Shown in pieces: positions 20,275 to 31,282 of a DNA stretch of 64,000 bases; position 1 is the first letter of the stretch; each line of letters begins with the position of its first letter. The DNA comes from Undaria pinnatifida (lineage: Eukaryota > Sar > Phaeophyceae > Laminariales > Alariaceae). Under the pieces are notes generated by a model. The model did no database searches and was not told where the DNA came from. It saw nothing but the letters and a program-made list of their open reading frames with translations. The DNA is taken from positions 7,111,765-7,175,764 of the forward strand of contig JABAKD010000004.1 in NCBI GenBank assembly GCA_012845835.1, read 5' to 3'. A program made the translations under genes and the position numbers.

Positions 20275-20840
20275 CGTCAGTTAGAAAAAATACTTCGTCA
20301 AAAAACGGTATACCTCTATAGACCTCTCTACGTATATAATAGCACGCGTCCTTGTTGCACCTAGCCATGGATGGATACATGCTACGACGCGTGCTACGTA
20401 CGACATGGAGGTAGCACTTTTCGTCTGAAACGTTTTCTGAATGACGGGGCTCCTTAACCCCAAATCGTCGGAAGTTGTATTAAGGTATTAAGGTATTAAG
20501 ATATACCTCTTTCTGGCGAAAACGTTTTCTGAATCACGGGGCTCCTTAACCCAAAATCGTCGTAAATTGTAATAAGGTAATAAGGTATACCTCTTTCTGG
20601 CGAAAAAAAAATCTGAATGACGGGGCTCCTTAACCCAAAATCGTCGGAAATCGTCCATTTTTTTTTTTGCATGAATTATTGTTGCGTACCCCTAGGCCAT
20701 GTGACTTTTCATACGGGGTACGTAGCAATTCAATTTTTTTTTTCAAAATCGTTTTTTTTTTTTGAGCTCTAGGTCTTGAGCTCCCAAATTGGGGAGAACC
20801 ACAGAAAAAAAAAATGGTGCACCTCTTTCGTAGCACGCGT
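20275..20840 (+). mobile_element. Family A copies with short internal tandem array
   Basis: A fragment at 20275-20350 ends AATAGCACGCGTC. A fuller copy runs from about 20381 (TACATGCTACGACGCGTGC) to TTTCGTAGCACGCGTC at 20840. It includes two or three extra repeats of the 84-bp subterminal segment (TATTAAGGTATACCTCTTTC, CTGGCGAAAACGTTTTCTGA, ATGACGGGGCTCCTTAACCC). Confidence 0.75.
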
Positions 20841-20998
20841 CCTACACCGTAGAGAGAGGTAGTGCACGTGTACCTTTTTCTGTTTCTTTTTCCGGGGCTC
20901 CTCCTTCCTCCGCTGCATCTCACCCAGAAAATGTTTTAGCCAGGCAGGGGCTAGCTACCCCACTAGCGAGGCACGCGCGTCGTCTGATGCGAAATGTT

Positions 20999-21735
20999 TC
21001 GCCTCGCCACTACTACAGAGGTATTAAGGTATACCGTTTTTTGGCAAAAATGGTTCTGAATGACCGGGCTCCTTAACCCCAAACCGTCGGAAATTGACCA
21101 ATTTTTTTTCATGTGTGCCTAGGCCATGATAGAGGTGTTAAGGTATACCGTTTTTCGGCTGAAACGTTTTCTGAAAGACGGGGCTCCTTAACCCCAAATC
21201 GTCGTAAAATGTGTTAAGGTATTAAGATATACCTCTTTCTGGCGAAGAAAAATTCTGAATGACGGGGCTCCTTAACCAAAAAAATCGTCGGAAGTTGTAT
21301 TAATGTATTAAGGACCTCTTTCTGGCGAAAAAGTTTTCTGAATGTTGGGGCTCCTTAACCCCAATTCGTCGTAAATTGTATTAAGGTATTAAGGTATGCC
21401 TTTTTCTGGCGAAAACGTTTTCTGAATGACGGGGCTCCTTGGCCCAAAAATTCGTCGTAAATTGACCTTTTTTTTGTTTTTTGCGTGATTGTCGTCTTGT
21501 ACCTAGACCATGTTGGGATTTTCGTCTTCCGGTACTGTTGCAGTTTTATTTTTCTCCAAATCAGTTTTTGGGATAGGTCTTGACGCCTTTAGAACTGGAC
21601 ACCCTTTGGAGGACAATTTTACTTGAAGTTAGTGTAGGGAAAAGGGTTTTCGGGCTCTAAAGGGGTTAAGCTCCTAAATTGAAGAACCTCAGAAAAAAAC
21701 TGGTACATCTCTGTCGTAGCACCCGTCTCACGGCA
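20999..21735 (+). mobile_element. Family A copy with internal tandem array
   Basis: From CACTACTACAGAGGTATTAA to CTGTCGTAGCACCCGTCT. About four diverged 84-bp subterminal units lie at about 21130-21460. A single 85-bp unit sits at 21580-21670. Confidence 0.7.
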
Positions 21736-22320
21736 GGCACACCAAGGCGACGCGACGGGCGTCATTGTGCTGGCGCCCGCGCGAGGGGCTCTATCATTGC
21801 CGTCGTACATCTGTGCAGCCGTATCATACTACCTAAAGTTTTTTTTGGTGTATAAGCGAATGACACATGCCGTAGAGGTGCACTGTTTTGTGATTTTGTG
21901 AAATGCTTCTAACAACGTTTCAGCTGTGAGTTCGACGAATTTAGGGTTGACATAATCATCTTTGCAAACTCCTACTAGTTACGTCGTCGGTCGCCCGTAT
22001 TTAGTATCGAGTTTTCATGAGTTAGAACCTAATATTGAGATCACATACTGCATTTAAATCATGCATGGCCAAGTGTTGTACGTCGATCGTCTGTATATCT
22101 AGAAATAACTATTATTTGTTCATTGGAGAGGGTTATACCGCGTGCCTCGAAGAGGTGAAAACTAATTAATGTCTTGAATTAGTGTGAATTAATTAAAATA
22201 TACCTCATATATAAGGAAGGAGTTATCTACACCTTTGCCCAAAAAAACGATTTTCAGTAAAGCTTAAAGAGAAAGAAGGGCAACCTGGTATGAACAAACC
22301 AGCGGCCCAGGTATCATATT
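21736..22320. other. Unassigned spacer
   Basis: No convincing exon, RNA or repeat found. The right part (about 21940-22320) is more AT-rich than the surroundings. Confidence 0.5.
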
Positions 22321-22665
22321 GCCGGTCGCCCCGGTGGCGTATCAGGTAATCCTCTAGCCTGGCATAGGTCAGTCTCGTGAGTTCAAGCCCCGCCGAGTGC
22401 ATACTCGGATGAATTCGTTAGGACTTTTTCTTGTGCACAAATTGACTTGCGGAAAACGCGAGAGCGTGAGTTAGCAACACTCGATGAAAAATCGACGAGC
22501 AGTGGGATTGCTGAGCCCTCGTATGCGCGATAAAAAATTGAAAGGCAAGAACCGGGGGGGAAGAAGGGACGACACCTCCTGTGACCACACTGCTTGTTCA
22601 GAGGACTGGAAAAAAAAGTAGCAGAGCTTGTGAAAAAAAGAAGAAAAAAAAAAACACACACACAG
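22321..22665 (+). mobile_element. tRNA-derived SINE, copy 1
   Basis: The tRNA-like head GCCGGTCGCCCCGGTGGCGT has an A box (TGGCGTATCAGG). A B box (GAGTTCAAGCCCC) follows about 40 bases later. The body matches 43748-44058 along its length (about 310 bases, including GTGCATACTCG, GACTTTTTCTTGTGC and GAAAAATCGACGAGC). The tail is A-rich, then CA repeats. A Pol III internal promoter is implied. Confidence 0.8.
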
Positions 22666-22667
22666 TT

Positions 22668-23527
22668 GTCCCATGGTAGGAGTTTCACTTTTTTTTGGCC
22701 GAGGCGTTTCTGACCGGTTGGTCTCCCTGAAGTGTGCAACTACCGGTTTTAGTATTATCATTACTACGATAGAGCATGTTTTGTTTTAGGGCGCAATTAA
22801 TCGCGCAGCATGTAAATGTTGGTCGGGATCTTGCGCGAACGTGTGCAAGCTTCGAAGTCTTGTCTCCTGTTCCGGGGGCGAGAGCTCACCCTTGATATCC
22901 TCGTGTTGTTGGGAGCTAAGAAACTTTTCAGAATCTGCTGCACCTTGAGATCCTTGTGCTAGGAGCTCAGAAACTTCTCAGAATCTGCTGCGCACCTCGA
23001 GCTACTCATGTTGGGAGCTCAGATACTTCTCAGAATCTGCTGCGCACCGTGAGCCCCTCATGTGGGGAGCTCAGAAACTTCTCAGAATCTGCTGCGCACC
23101 TCGAGCTCCTCATGTTGGGAGCTCAGATACTTCTCAGAATCTGCTGCGCACCGTGAGCCCCTCATGTGGGGAGCTCAGAAACTTCTCAGAATCTGCTGCG
23201 CACCTCGAGCTCCTCATGTGGGGAGCCCAGAAACTTCTCAGAATCTGCTGCGCACCTTGAGCCCCTCATGTTGGCAGCTGAGAAACTTCTCAGAATCTGC
23301 TGCGCACCTTGAGATCCTCGTGTTAGAAAAATTCTTGGAACCTGCTGCGCACCTTGAGCTCCTCATGTTGGGAACTAAGAAACTTCCTATAATCTGCTGC
23401 GCACATTGAACTTCTCATGTTGGGAGCTAAGAAACTTCCTAGAATCTGCTGCGCACATTGAGCTTCTCGTGTTGGGAGCTAAGAAACTTCTCAGAATCTG
23501 CTGCAGCACCCCTACCGCGGGATGACG
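22668..23527 (+). repeat. Family B copy with an internal 52-bp array (about 11 units)
   Basis: The left part begins TTGTCCCATGGTAGGAG. From about 22910 to 23510 a 52-base unit repeats (GAGCTCCTCATGTTGGGAGC, TCAGAAACTTCTCAGAATCT, GCTGCGCACC). It is homologous to the 61-base satellite unit at 14.5-15.6 kb but lacks its CCACGG part. The right end is CCCCTACCGCGGGATGAC. Confidence 0.8.
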
Positions 23528-24179
23528 AAAAAAAAAAAAAAGAGTAGCAAAACCAGAAATGGCACTCCAATGATCATTCCTACTCGATTATTCGGTTAAT
23601 GCCTTCACTACAACTGGAACCCCTTTTAGGGAAAAAAGTACTTGAGTTGAGTGTAGGGTCCCCCGAGAATTTGGGGGCTCTAAAGGAGCCTCTCGCTCGT
23701 CGTTCCGAACACAGGTTTGGCCTAAAAATTACTTCCTCCACCTGTCGTGGCGTTTTACCAGGACGCACTGGGTCTGGTGTGGGGTTCGCCGCTTTCAGCA
23801 GAATTTTTAAACTTATAAAAATAAAACGTAGAAAGGGTAGGGTTCGCCGCGGCTGAACATCACATGTATAAAAAGAAGAAAAAAAAACACACACACACAC
23901 ACAGTAGTAGCTTCGGAGTTTTTTTTCCCGCTAAAAATGGAATAGGTGCGGTCCCTCTCTCGCAGTTTCTCTCTGTATATATATATCTCTCTCTCGTGTA
24001 CACGTACGCCCGCACGTTGCATTTGCCGTGTACAAAAAGGCCCGATGAAAACTAAGGAACTCAAGACGTAACAACACGGCGTAGAGGGTTTCATCACACC
24101 TGAATTTCGTGAAGGACGCTCTCTTCACTTTTCGAAGGAGCTACGCAAACGTAGCTTAGCGGACCAGGCTCCAAGAAAA
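23528..24179. other. Spacer with one 85-bp unit and simple repeats
   Basis: A diverged 85-bp unit lies at about 23597-23700. A CA repeat lies at 23888-23903 and TA/TC microsatellites near 23975-24000. I see no gene. Confidence 0.55.
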
Positions 24180-24557
24180 GACGCGGGCTACGATAGAGGT
24201 GCACCCCTTTTTTTTTCAACACTACTCCTACTCAATTTGGGAGCTCAAGACCTCCGCCACCAAAAACTGATTGCAGGGGAGCAATAAACCTGCTTTATCG
24301 CGGATGAAAAATTCCATGTGACTACTACGGAGGACGATAGTAAACAGGACCGAATATCGTTGGTAAAAATAGATGAACATATAGATTTTTGTGTCCACCG
24401 TAGGTCCTATTTACTAGGGTCCCCCGTAATAGGTTCGCAACGAGAATCGTGCAAACAAAAATGACCTATGTATGTTTTGTTTTTTTGTGCCGACAATCTT
24501 GGGTTAATTAAGGAGCCCCGTCATTCAGATAACAGTTTCAGACGAAAAGTGGGCTTT
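24180..24557 (+). mobile_element. Family A copy interrupted by a nested TA-flanked element
   Basis: Starts GACGCGGGCTACGATAGAGG and keeps the family order up to CCCGTCATTCAGATAACAG. The family T element at 24325-24429 splits the conserved CATGNNCTAGG / AACGAGAATC segment. The right terminal repeat is not clear. Confidence 0.7.
24325..24429 (-). mobile_element. 105-bp TA-flanked inverted-repeat element (family T), copy 2
   Basis: The reverse complement aligns end to end with 10696-10800 at the same length with about a dozen mismatches. TA flanks at 24323-24324 and 24430-24431. It is nested in a family A copy, so it inserted later than that copy. Confidence 0.85.
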
Positions 24558-24581
24558 ATTTGCGGTGGCCCGGGGTCGCTC

Positions 24582-24605
24582 GGGGTCACTCGCGCGAGTG
24601 ACCCC
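24582..24605. repeat. 24-bp perfect palindrome
   Basis: GGGGTCACTCGC followed by its reverse complement, then a C run. The same motif recurs at 6763, 16731 and 16965. Confidence 0.9.
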
Positions 24606-24686
24606 CCCCCCCCCCCCCCTATTCCTTGGCGGTCTTGCGCTTACGTGCGGTTAAAACTCGTGACGATGTTTTTTTTTTTTGGTTAA

Positions 24687-24990
24687 GACGCGTGCTACGA
24701 CAGAGGCAGCACCTCTCGCCTGAAATGGTTTTCTGAATGACGCTGCTCAAACTTAGCCCACAATGGTCGGAAGCTATTATGGGGGCCATTTTTTTTCCTG
24801 CATGATTATCGTCGTGCGTAGCTAGGCCAATAGGATTTTCCATTATCCCCGGGGTACCTAGCGGTTTTATGTTATTTTTTTTCCAAATCAGTTTTTTTTT
24901 TGTGGAGATGTCTTAAGAAGCTCCCAAACCGAGGAATTCTCAGAAAAAAAAAAAAAGTGGTGAGCACAAACCTCTATCGCAGCACGCGTC
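24687..24990 (+). mobile_element. Family A copy
   Basis: GACGCGTGCTACGACAGAGG to CCTCTATCGCAGCACGCGTC: clean inverted ends with the standard interior. Confidence 0.8.
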
Positions 24991-25582
24991 GCAATCGGAA
25001 ATTGCAAAGTTACACGCTGCGCGCCAAAACAATCGCCTGAAAATAGGCTTTCCGTGAGGCAGATTAGAGTCGCTCTTGGGAAGTGGCTCTCCGCGCAAAT
25101 TATGGAATCGTTCAGTCACGCCGCCGCGCCAATACAATCCCCCCCCCGATAATATTTTTTTTCCCGTGGGGGAGAGAGAGTCCGCGAATGAGAGAGTGGC
25201 TCCGCAATGGTGTCGTAAGTCACGAAGCTGGGCGCCAACACTGATCACACCTGAAATATAAGTGCTTCTCCCGTGAGGGAGGTCAATCGGAAATCGTAAG
25301 TTACACGCTGCGCGGCAAAACAATCACCTGAAAAATAGTTGTTTTTTTTTGTGTGAGGTAGATTATTAGAGACACTCGTGGGGGAGCGGCTCCGGGCAAT
25401 GGAATTGTCAAGTTACGCCTCCCGCGCCAAAAACAATCCTTTCCCTCCCGAAAACAAACATGTTGTCCGTGAGGGAGAGAGAGTCGCGAGCGTTAGGAGT
25501 AGCCCCGCAAGGGTGTTGGAAGTTACCAAGCTGCGCCCCAACGCAACCCCCTTTGAAAACATCAAAATGTTTTCAAAGGGGG
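24991..25582 (+). repeat. About 100-bp tandem array (about 6 units) ending in a hairpin
   Basis: The unit carries AAGTTACACGCTGCGCGCCA, AAACAATCACCTGAAAA, CCGTGAGG and GAGTGGCTCCGC. The array sits between two family A copies. At 25547-25582 a perfect inverted repeat has 16-base arms (CCCCCTTTGAAAACAT and its complement) and a 4-base loop. Confidence 0.75.
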
Positions 25583-25590
25583 CAGAGGGA

Positions 25591-25995
25591 GACGCGTGCT
25601 ACGATAGAGGTGCTCGAAGCACCTTTTTTTTTGTTTGCTTTGGAATAGTTTCTGAATGTGACGGCGCTCCTAAATCCCAAAAATCGTCTGAAACACGCCG
25701 TTTTTTTTTGTTTTTTTTGTTTGTTTTTTTTGCATCATCATTCTCGTCACGTACCCTACCTAGGCCCCATCTTGGGGTTTTTTTTTTCATCCGAGGTGTA
25801 GCAGCAGTTTTATTGTTCCCCCAAAATCAGTTTTTTGGGGGAGGTCTTAAGCTCCCATACCATCTTAAGGAGTAGTTTGTTAGAAAAAAAAGTTGTGCAC
25901 ACCTCTATCATCGTAGAACGCGTCTCTTTGAAGCTCCCAAGTTGAGGAAGCTTTTTACAGAAAAAAAGAAACGGCGCACCTCTCCATCGTGAAAG
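25591..25995 (+). mobile_element. Family A copy with partly duplicated right end
   Basis: GACGCGTGCTACGATAGAGG to CATCGTAGAACGCGTC (about 25922), followed by a second right-end-like stretch (AGCTCCCAAGTTGAGGAAGC, GCGCACCTCTCCATCG). Confidence 0.7.
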
Positions 25996-26059
25996 ATGGG
26001 GGTGTCAACCCCTGCACATTAATCAATGGAGTGGAAACCCGTTGTGACTTCACACGCGC

Positions 26060-26470
26060 AGGTTCGTGTCCAGCCGACGACGCCATTTGTTAAGGAATCG
26101 GTGGGGTTTTTAGTCCGTTCGACCACTGGCGAAACGTTAACCACTTGCTTGCCCAAATTAAGCCTTCCCCCCCCCCGCTGCAACGGCGGGATAGCAGGTC
26201 GGCCGGATATACGGGCGGACCTGTCAGTATCCAAGCGGTTTCGCTTCCTGGGGATACCGGGGAGAGTATTTTCCAAGTTCGACATGGGGAAAATCGTAAA
26301 AGTTTATTATTGTGGATTGTGGGATTCGAACCCACGACCCCAAAACCCATGGTCTGTCGACGACGCCATTTGCTAAGGAATTAGCGGGGCGGTATTAGTC
26401 CGTTTGACCGCTTGCAAAAGGTTGACCAATTGCTTACCCAAACTAAGCACTATAGCAGCTATCGTCGTAG
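26060..26470 (-). mobile_element. Second tRNA-like repeat family, copy 1 (with partial tandem copy)
   Basis: Read on the minus strand, TAGCAAATGG (A-box-like) is followed about 40 bases later by GGGTTCGAATCCCAC, a perfect T-arm/B-box. The body shares GTCCGTTYGACCAC, CAACGGCGGGATAGCAGG, TCGGCCGG and TATACGGGCGG with 40660-40955. A partial second copy lies at 26350-26470 and a third at 41744-41860. It is a SINE candidate, less certain than the 22.3 kb family. Confidence 0.5.
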
Positions 26471-26705
26471 GATGGGTCGGGCTCGAAACGACAATCAACC
26501 GTTCACCCCCCACCCTCCACGCTTGCGGTGATTATACGCATTTTCAACCAGTTGACATTGTCGCGTTTTTCAACCATTTCACCCCAGTGGGGCAGATATC
26601 GGTATATTTCGTATGGGATAAGGTTAGGGTTGGGGTTGGAGATAGGGTTGGTTTCATCCATGGTGTGCTAAACACAGTAACGTAGGACACCCCCACGCTT
26701 GAAGA
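26471..26705. other. Spacer with a short telomere-like tract
   Basis: About 26630-26665 reads AGGTTAGGGTTGGGGTTGGA-type sequence. Nothing else recognised. Confidence 0.5.
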
Positions 26706-27314
26706 AACGACGCATGCTTTCGATAGCACGTGTCACGTTTCGCCTGGAATGATTTCTGAACGACACGGGGCTCCTTACCCCCATAAAATCGTCGGAAAAA
26801 AAAAACGCCATTTTTTTTCTTGTCATGATGCATGTGCTCGTTGTGTACCCCTGAGGCGCGATGTGTTCTGCTCATCCGGGGGGATGTGTTGGTTTTGTTT
26901 ATTTCGGTCCAGAACTCGGAAAAACGACCGGAGTCATCCATCTCCCATCTCCCAAAACTTTTCCTAGTCTTATTCCAAGTGTTTTGTCGCCAAATTTTTG
27001 GATAGTGCAGTGCTAAAAGTGCTACCTCCATCGTAGCAAAACAGCAGGGTGGGCTAATGGCGCATACTACGATTAGAGGTATACCTCTTTCTGGCGAAAA
27101 TGTTCTTCTCCTTGACCCAAAATTGTCGGAAATCGGCCAAATTGTTTTTTTGCAGTGATCATTGTTGCGCGTGTACCTAGGCCATGTGACTTTTCATACG
27201 GTTCTAGCAGTTCTATTTTTCTCCGAGAATCGGTTTTTTGGAGCTCTTGGTCTTAAGCTTCCCAAGTTGAGGAACCACAGAAAAAAAGTGGTGCACCTCT
27301 ATCGTAGCCCGCGT
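26706..27314 (+). mobile_element. Two consecutive family A copies
   Basis: The first (about 26706-27040) has degraded ends but the standard interior. The second (about 27061-27314) runs from ATACTACGATTAGAGGTATA to CCTCTATCGTAGCCCGCGTC. Confidence 0.75.
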
Positions 27315-27656
27315 CGGCACTGGTATGCAGGGAACAGACCCTCCTCCCCTCGACCCCCAAGGGTACCAGAGGGTTTCACGGATAGAGGTATCTGTAGCGG
27401 GACGGTCAGCGTCAGGGTGACCCGACCCAACCCGACCCGTGAGCCTTGAAGACCTCCTGTCCCGTGGCTATTGCGACCCGTGAGATATCGAATGCGTCCT
27501 GACCCGACCCGACCGGACTCAACCCGCGAGGTGTGTTTTTTGGAAAGCTGTTGAACCGACCCGCCGGTCGGGTGACGGGCCGAGCAAAACGCCTCCATGT
27601 GTCATGCTCGCGCCAACCGCTGCCGTGTTGACAAGCGGCGGCCTAGGAGACAACGC
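27315..27656. repeat. GACCC-rich spacer
   Basis: CCCGACCCAACCCGACCCG-like pentamer runs at about 27410-27590. A related GGGTC-type stretch is at 32930-33080. I see no gene. Confidence 0.5.
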
Positions 27657-27937
27657 GGACGCATGCTACGATAGGAGGTATACCTTTTTTTGGCGAAATC
27701 GTTTTCTGAATGACGGGGCTCCTTAACCCAAAATCGTCGGAAACAGGCGATATTGTTTTGCACGATTTTCTCGTCGTCTACCTCTACAGGCCATGGGATT
27801 TTTCATCCGGTAATAAATAGCAGCGCTTTTTTTTTTCTGAAAATCAGTTTTTCGGAAAGAGGCCAAGATTAAGCTCCCAAATCTGGAGGAAACACCTCAG
27901 AAAAAAAAGTGGTGAGCCTCTATCGTAGCGCGCTTCC
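27657..27937 (+). mobile_element. Family A copy
   Basis: GACGCATGCTACGATAGGAG to CCTCTATCGTAGCGCGC with the standard interior. Confidence 0.75.
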
Positions 27938-27949
27938 GCGTTGTAAGCA

Positions 27950-30130
27950 CTACTACTACCTACCGCTCTCTCGGGGGCGGGAATTGTTCCGCATCCTTAT
28001 CGCTTCAAAACCTTTTGGTGATATCGTGCTGAAGAAAATGTCTGCAGCTGTCGTGCGATAACGCGCGCTGCGCACTCGGGGGTAGACGTCTTAGGCACCG
28101 ATGCTACTCTGTAGGCGAAAAGCAAGAAAATCAAAACAATTTTATACCGCTCGGAATCTTTATACGCTGAGAAAGGACGACTACTGATGCCATACTGTAA
28201 CGCGCTTCCCCCCCTCCCCCCAACCCGTGAACACCTTCTTATAGCGTCACTGATTTCCGTCTCCTGGCTCGTTCTATGGTAGCCCCCCCCAAGATTTCTT
28301 CAACGAAATCGACGGTTTTGAAACCAGCTCCCGGTCGTATCTTCTGAAATACGGTGGTGCCCCTTGCCGCCCCGACGTCATCGTTCGATAGACCTTTCTT
28401 TGCAAACATGAAAATGTGTGAGGATAGGTTTTTCATAGCATCCGTCCTCGTGTCGACCAGCCATGAAACGTTCGTTGAAGAAAATCTCTGACTTTTTTTT
28501 GGGGGGGGGCTATCGTAGAATCAGTCTTCTTTATCAGAGGAAGACTTGCCGTAAAGCTGAAATGGTGTGAACCGGCTCGCGCACTATCATTGTGGGCGAG
28601 AGAATGTCCCGCCTTTTTCGGCGGAGCAACTTGCTATACCTTATAGAGCGACTAACGTTGTTAGAATGTAGCGCGCGCTCCCCCTACCCTTCACCGTGAC
28701 GCCTCTTATTTGGATTCCCTGGTTTCCGTCGCTTTTTCGGGAGGAAAACTTTGTCGCGAACTTCAAACGCTTCGCAACGTCTCTCCCGTAGCAACACTGT
28801 CCCGCTTTAATGCGAGGAATCGCTCTATATAAAAAAAAAACTCAGGCGAAAGCTGTTCCAACTTATCGCTTGAGACCTCCATACTCTCAAAAAGATAAGC
28901 CTACCGTTGTTGTGGTGTTTTAGCACCCCCCCCCCCCCCCCCCCTCCCCGCGCGCGCCCCACCCCGCTAACGCCTCCTCATCATGGCGTCACCGATTTCC
29001 CTCTCGTATGTAGAAGGAAGGTGTGCTGCAAAGTCCAACCGATACTTGACGAATTAAGGACCATCGCTGTGGGCTGTAACTGCCCCCACCGCCTTGATGC
29101 GAAGAACCTCTAAATGCTGCAGAAGTTTAGGTGAAACTGCCGTCCCGCCTGCCTCACTGCTTGGAAAAATATGGTGCTGAAGGAGGATATGTGTTTCGTC
29201 GTGCTGTAGTGTCCGCTCTCAACTCGGCGAAAACGCCCCCTGTTGGCGGCGTCAATGGTTTCCCTCTGTAACGGTCCAGAAAAGGCTAGGTTTTGTCGCA
29301 AAGCTTAGACGGACACGTCGAGCGCCTGAAGCGCCACTGCTGAAGACGAAAAAAAATGCCGCCTCTCGACGCGAGGAGAACCTCCAGTACACTAAAGCAA
29401 AAGCTTACCCGAGAGTTGCCTCCGGCTTATCGCTTGGAACCTCTATTATATCCTGTAACAGTGTCTGTTGTTGTAATTGTTTAGCGCGTGTCCCACCCCC
29501 GACCGAAAACGCCTCCTTAAGACGCGTGCTACGATAGAGGGTGAACCACATTTTTTTTCCCTGAGCGAGGTCCCTCACTTTCGGAGCAAAAAACGAAAAA
29601 TCTGCTATCATACCGGATGAAAAATCCCTTGGCCTAGGTACACAACGAGAACCATGCAAACAAAATGGCCTATTATTTAATTTTTTTCCGACGATTTTGG
29701 GTTAAGGAGCTCCGTCATTCAGAAAAACATTTTCGCCCAAAAAAGGCATACCTCTATCGTAGCACGCGTTTTATGACATTCCCACGGGCGTCCCTCTCCT
29801 CTTTAGGAGGAAGGTTCGGCTTGTCGCAAAAGGCGAACCGGTACTTAAAACGCCTTAACGCACCGCGATACTGCAGGCGAAAACTTTTCCGCGATTTAAT
29901 GCGAGGAATCTCCTATACAACACCGCAGACGACGAGATTCGCGAAAACTGTCCCGCTTTATCCCATGTAATCCCTCTGTGTTGAAAGAATGTCTACTGTC
30001 GTCATGCTTCTGCGCCCCCGCCCCCCCCCCCCTCTTGCCCCCCTCCGACCGACAATGCCTCCTTATGGCGTCACTGGCGGCCCCTCTCTCCTCGTAAGGA
30101 GGATGTTTTAGGCTCATCGCAAAAAGGTGA
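27950..30130 (+). repeat. About 270-bp diverged satellite array
   Basis: Landmarks recur near 28231, 28699, 28971, 29232, 29508 and 30055: a C run, then AACGCCTCCTTATGGCGTCA, CTGATTTCCCTCTC, AGGAAGGTTTTGTCGCAAA, then GCGAAAACTGTTCCGC and GAGGAATCTC. Spacing is about 260-300 bases, once doubled. Units are strongly diverged. A 65-codon reverse ORF at 28239-28436 falls within one unit and is probably fortuitous. Confidence 0.7.
29520..29770 (+). mobile_element. Family A copy inserted in the 270-bp satellite, with TTA duplication
   Basis: AGACGCGTGCTACGATAGAG to CTCTATCGTAGCACGCGTT. TTA precedes it at 29517-29519 and follows it at 29771-29773. A neighbouring uninterrupted unit reads GCCTCCTTATGGCGTC at 30058-30073, with a single TTA. 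A 3-base TTA duplication is typical of PIF/Harbinger-type (Tourist) elements. Confidence 0.8.
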
Positions 30131-31280
30131 ATCTATGCTACGTGTGGTGGGAGTTTGGGCCGCGACAAAAAACCGTGAACAGTCGGAACCTAATACTCGA
30201 TGCATCTTTTCTTCCTGCGGGCTGAAGCTACTCTAGTTTTTGGACCGCAGCGTATCGTACCGAAGGGTGCGCCAAGCAGGCCCTATACGAACAACACAAA
30301 CAAGAAGCGAGCAACCAAGCAAACCAATTTCATGAATAAAACAGAGGCAGTCGCTGCTGCATCAACAACAACACCAACAACAACAACAACAACAACAACG
30401 ACAGCAACAACAACAACGACAACGACAACAACGACCGCTAATAAAGGATAACCTACCTCAACAGCAACAACATGGGGCAAAGTCCGACACCTTCCAACAC
30501 CAACCAAACAGCAGTAGGTCACAACAAACAACAGTCCAACAAACCATAGCAACATCAAAAATAGCGTGCCGCGGCAGCGTTCTTCAAGCTCAAAAACGTG
30601 CGCACGCCCCCCTCTCCCCCCCCCTTATGCCCCCCTCCCCCCCCCCTCCCCCCCCCACCGCCCCTCACCCCCTCCCCTCTCCCCAAAACGGCAGAGGACA
30701 GAGGGCACGCAACCCCCTCCCCTTCCCATCACGCCTCCACTCCCCAACGACAATGGCCGTGCTCTCTCCCTCCCCTCCTTCTTAGCCCCTTCCCCCAAAC
30801 ACCAGTTTAAGGCCTGGGCGCAGCATCCTCGCTTGCGCCGCTCCCGTGCGGACGCCACGCACGCGCAATGCACTTACACTTTCCCCTCCATGTTTCAATC
30901 TGGCGCACGCGTGTACCCTGGGGTGGGGGCTCACATGCATTCTCGGCTTTGGGACGAGAGCGTTTTTTTTTTTTGTGTGTGTGTGTGTGTCTTTTTGTCA
31001 CTGCTGGCTCGTCCTCTCTAAATAAAAAAGCAGGAGGACGACTCAGCAAGCACCTTCCTACCGGTTCGTTTGGCCTAGCAAGTCTTGTTCTTGCACGTCG
31101 GCCCAGACCAACCCAACCCCATACCTAACGCTAACTCTAACTCCAACCTCGTAGGGGGTTCGGGTCGACGCCGGGTGGTCGCGTAGCTCCACAGGATGAC
31201 CCATCCGAGCGGCCGGTGGTCCAGCCTCGACAAACCAAAACCAATGACCTGCAGAGTTGTTTTTAGCGGCGCTTCCCTTC
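30131..31280. repeat. Simple-sequence region
   Basis: An AAC array at about 30365-30440, a C/T-rich block at about 30600-30800, a GT run near 30965-30990 and a short CCTAAC-like tract at about 31100-31155. No coding sequence convinces me. Confidence 0.6.
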
Positions 31281-31282
31281 AT

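Noticed and set aside
28239-28436. 65-codon reverse ORF with protein-like sequence (AKKGLSNDDVGAARGTTVFQ)
   Set aside because: It falls within one unit of a diverged 270-bp satellite and the frame is not kept in other units that I inspected.
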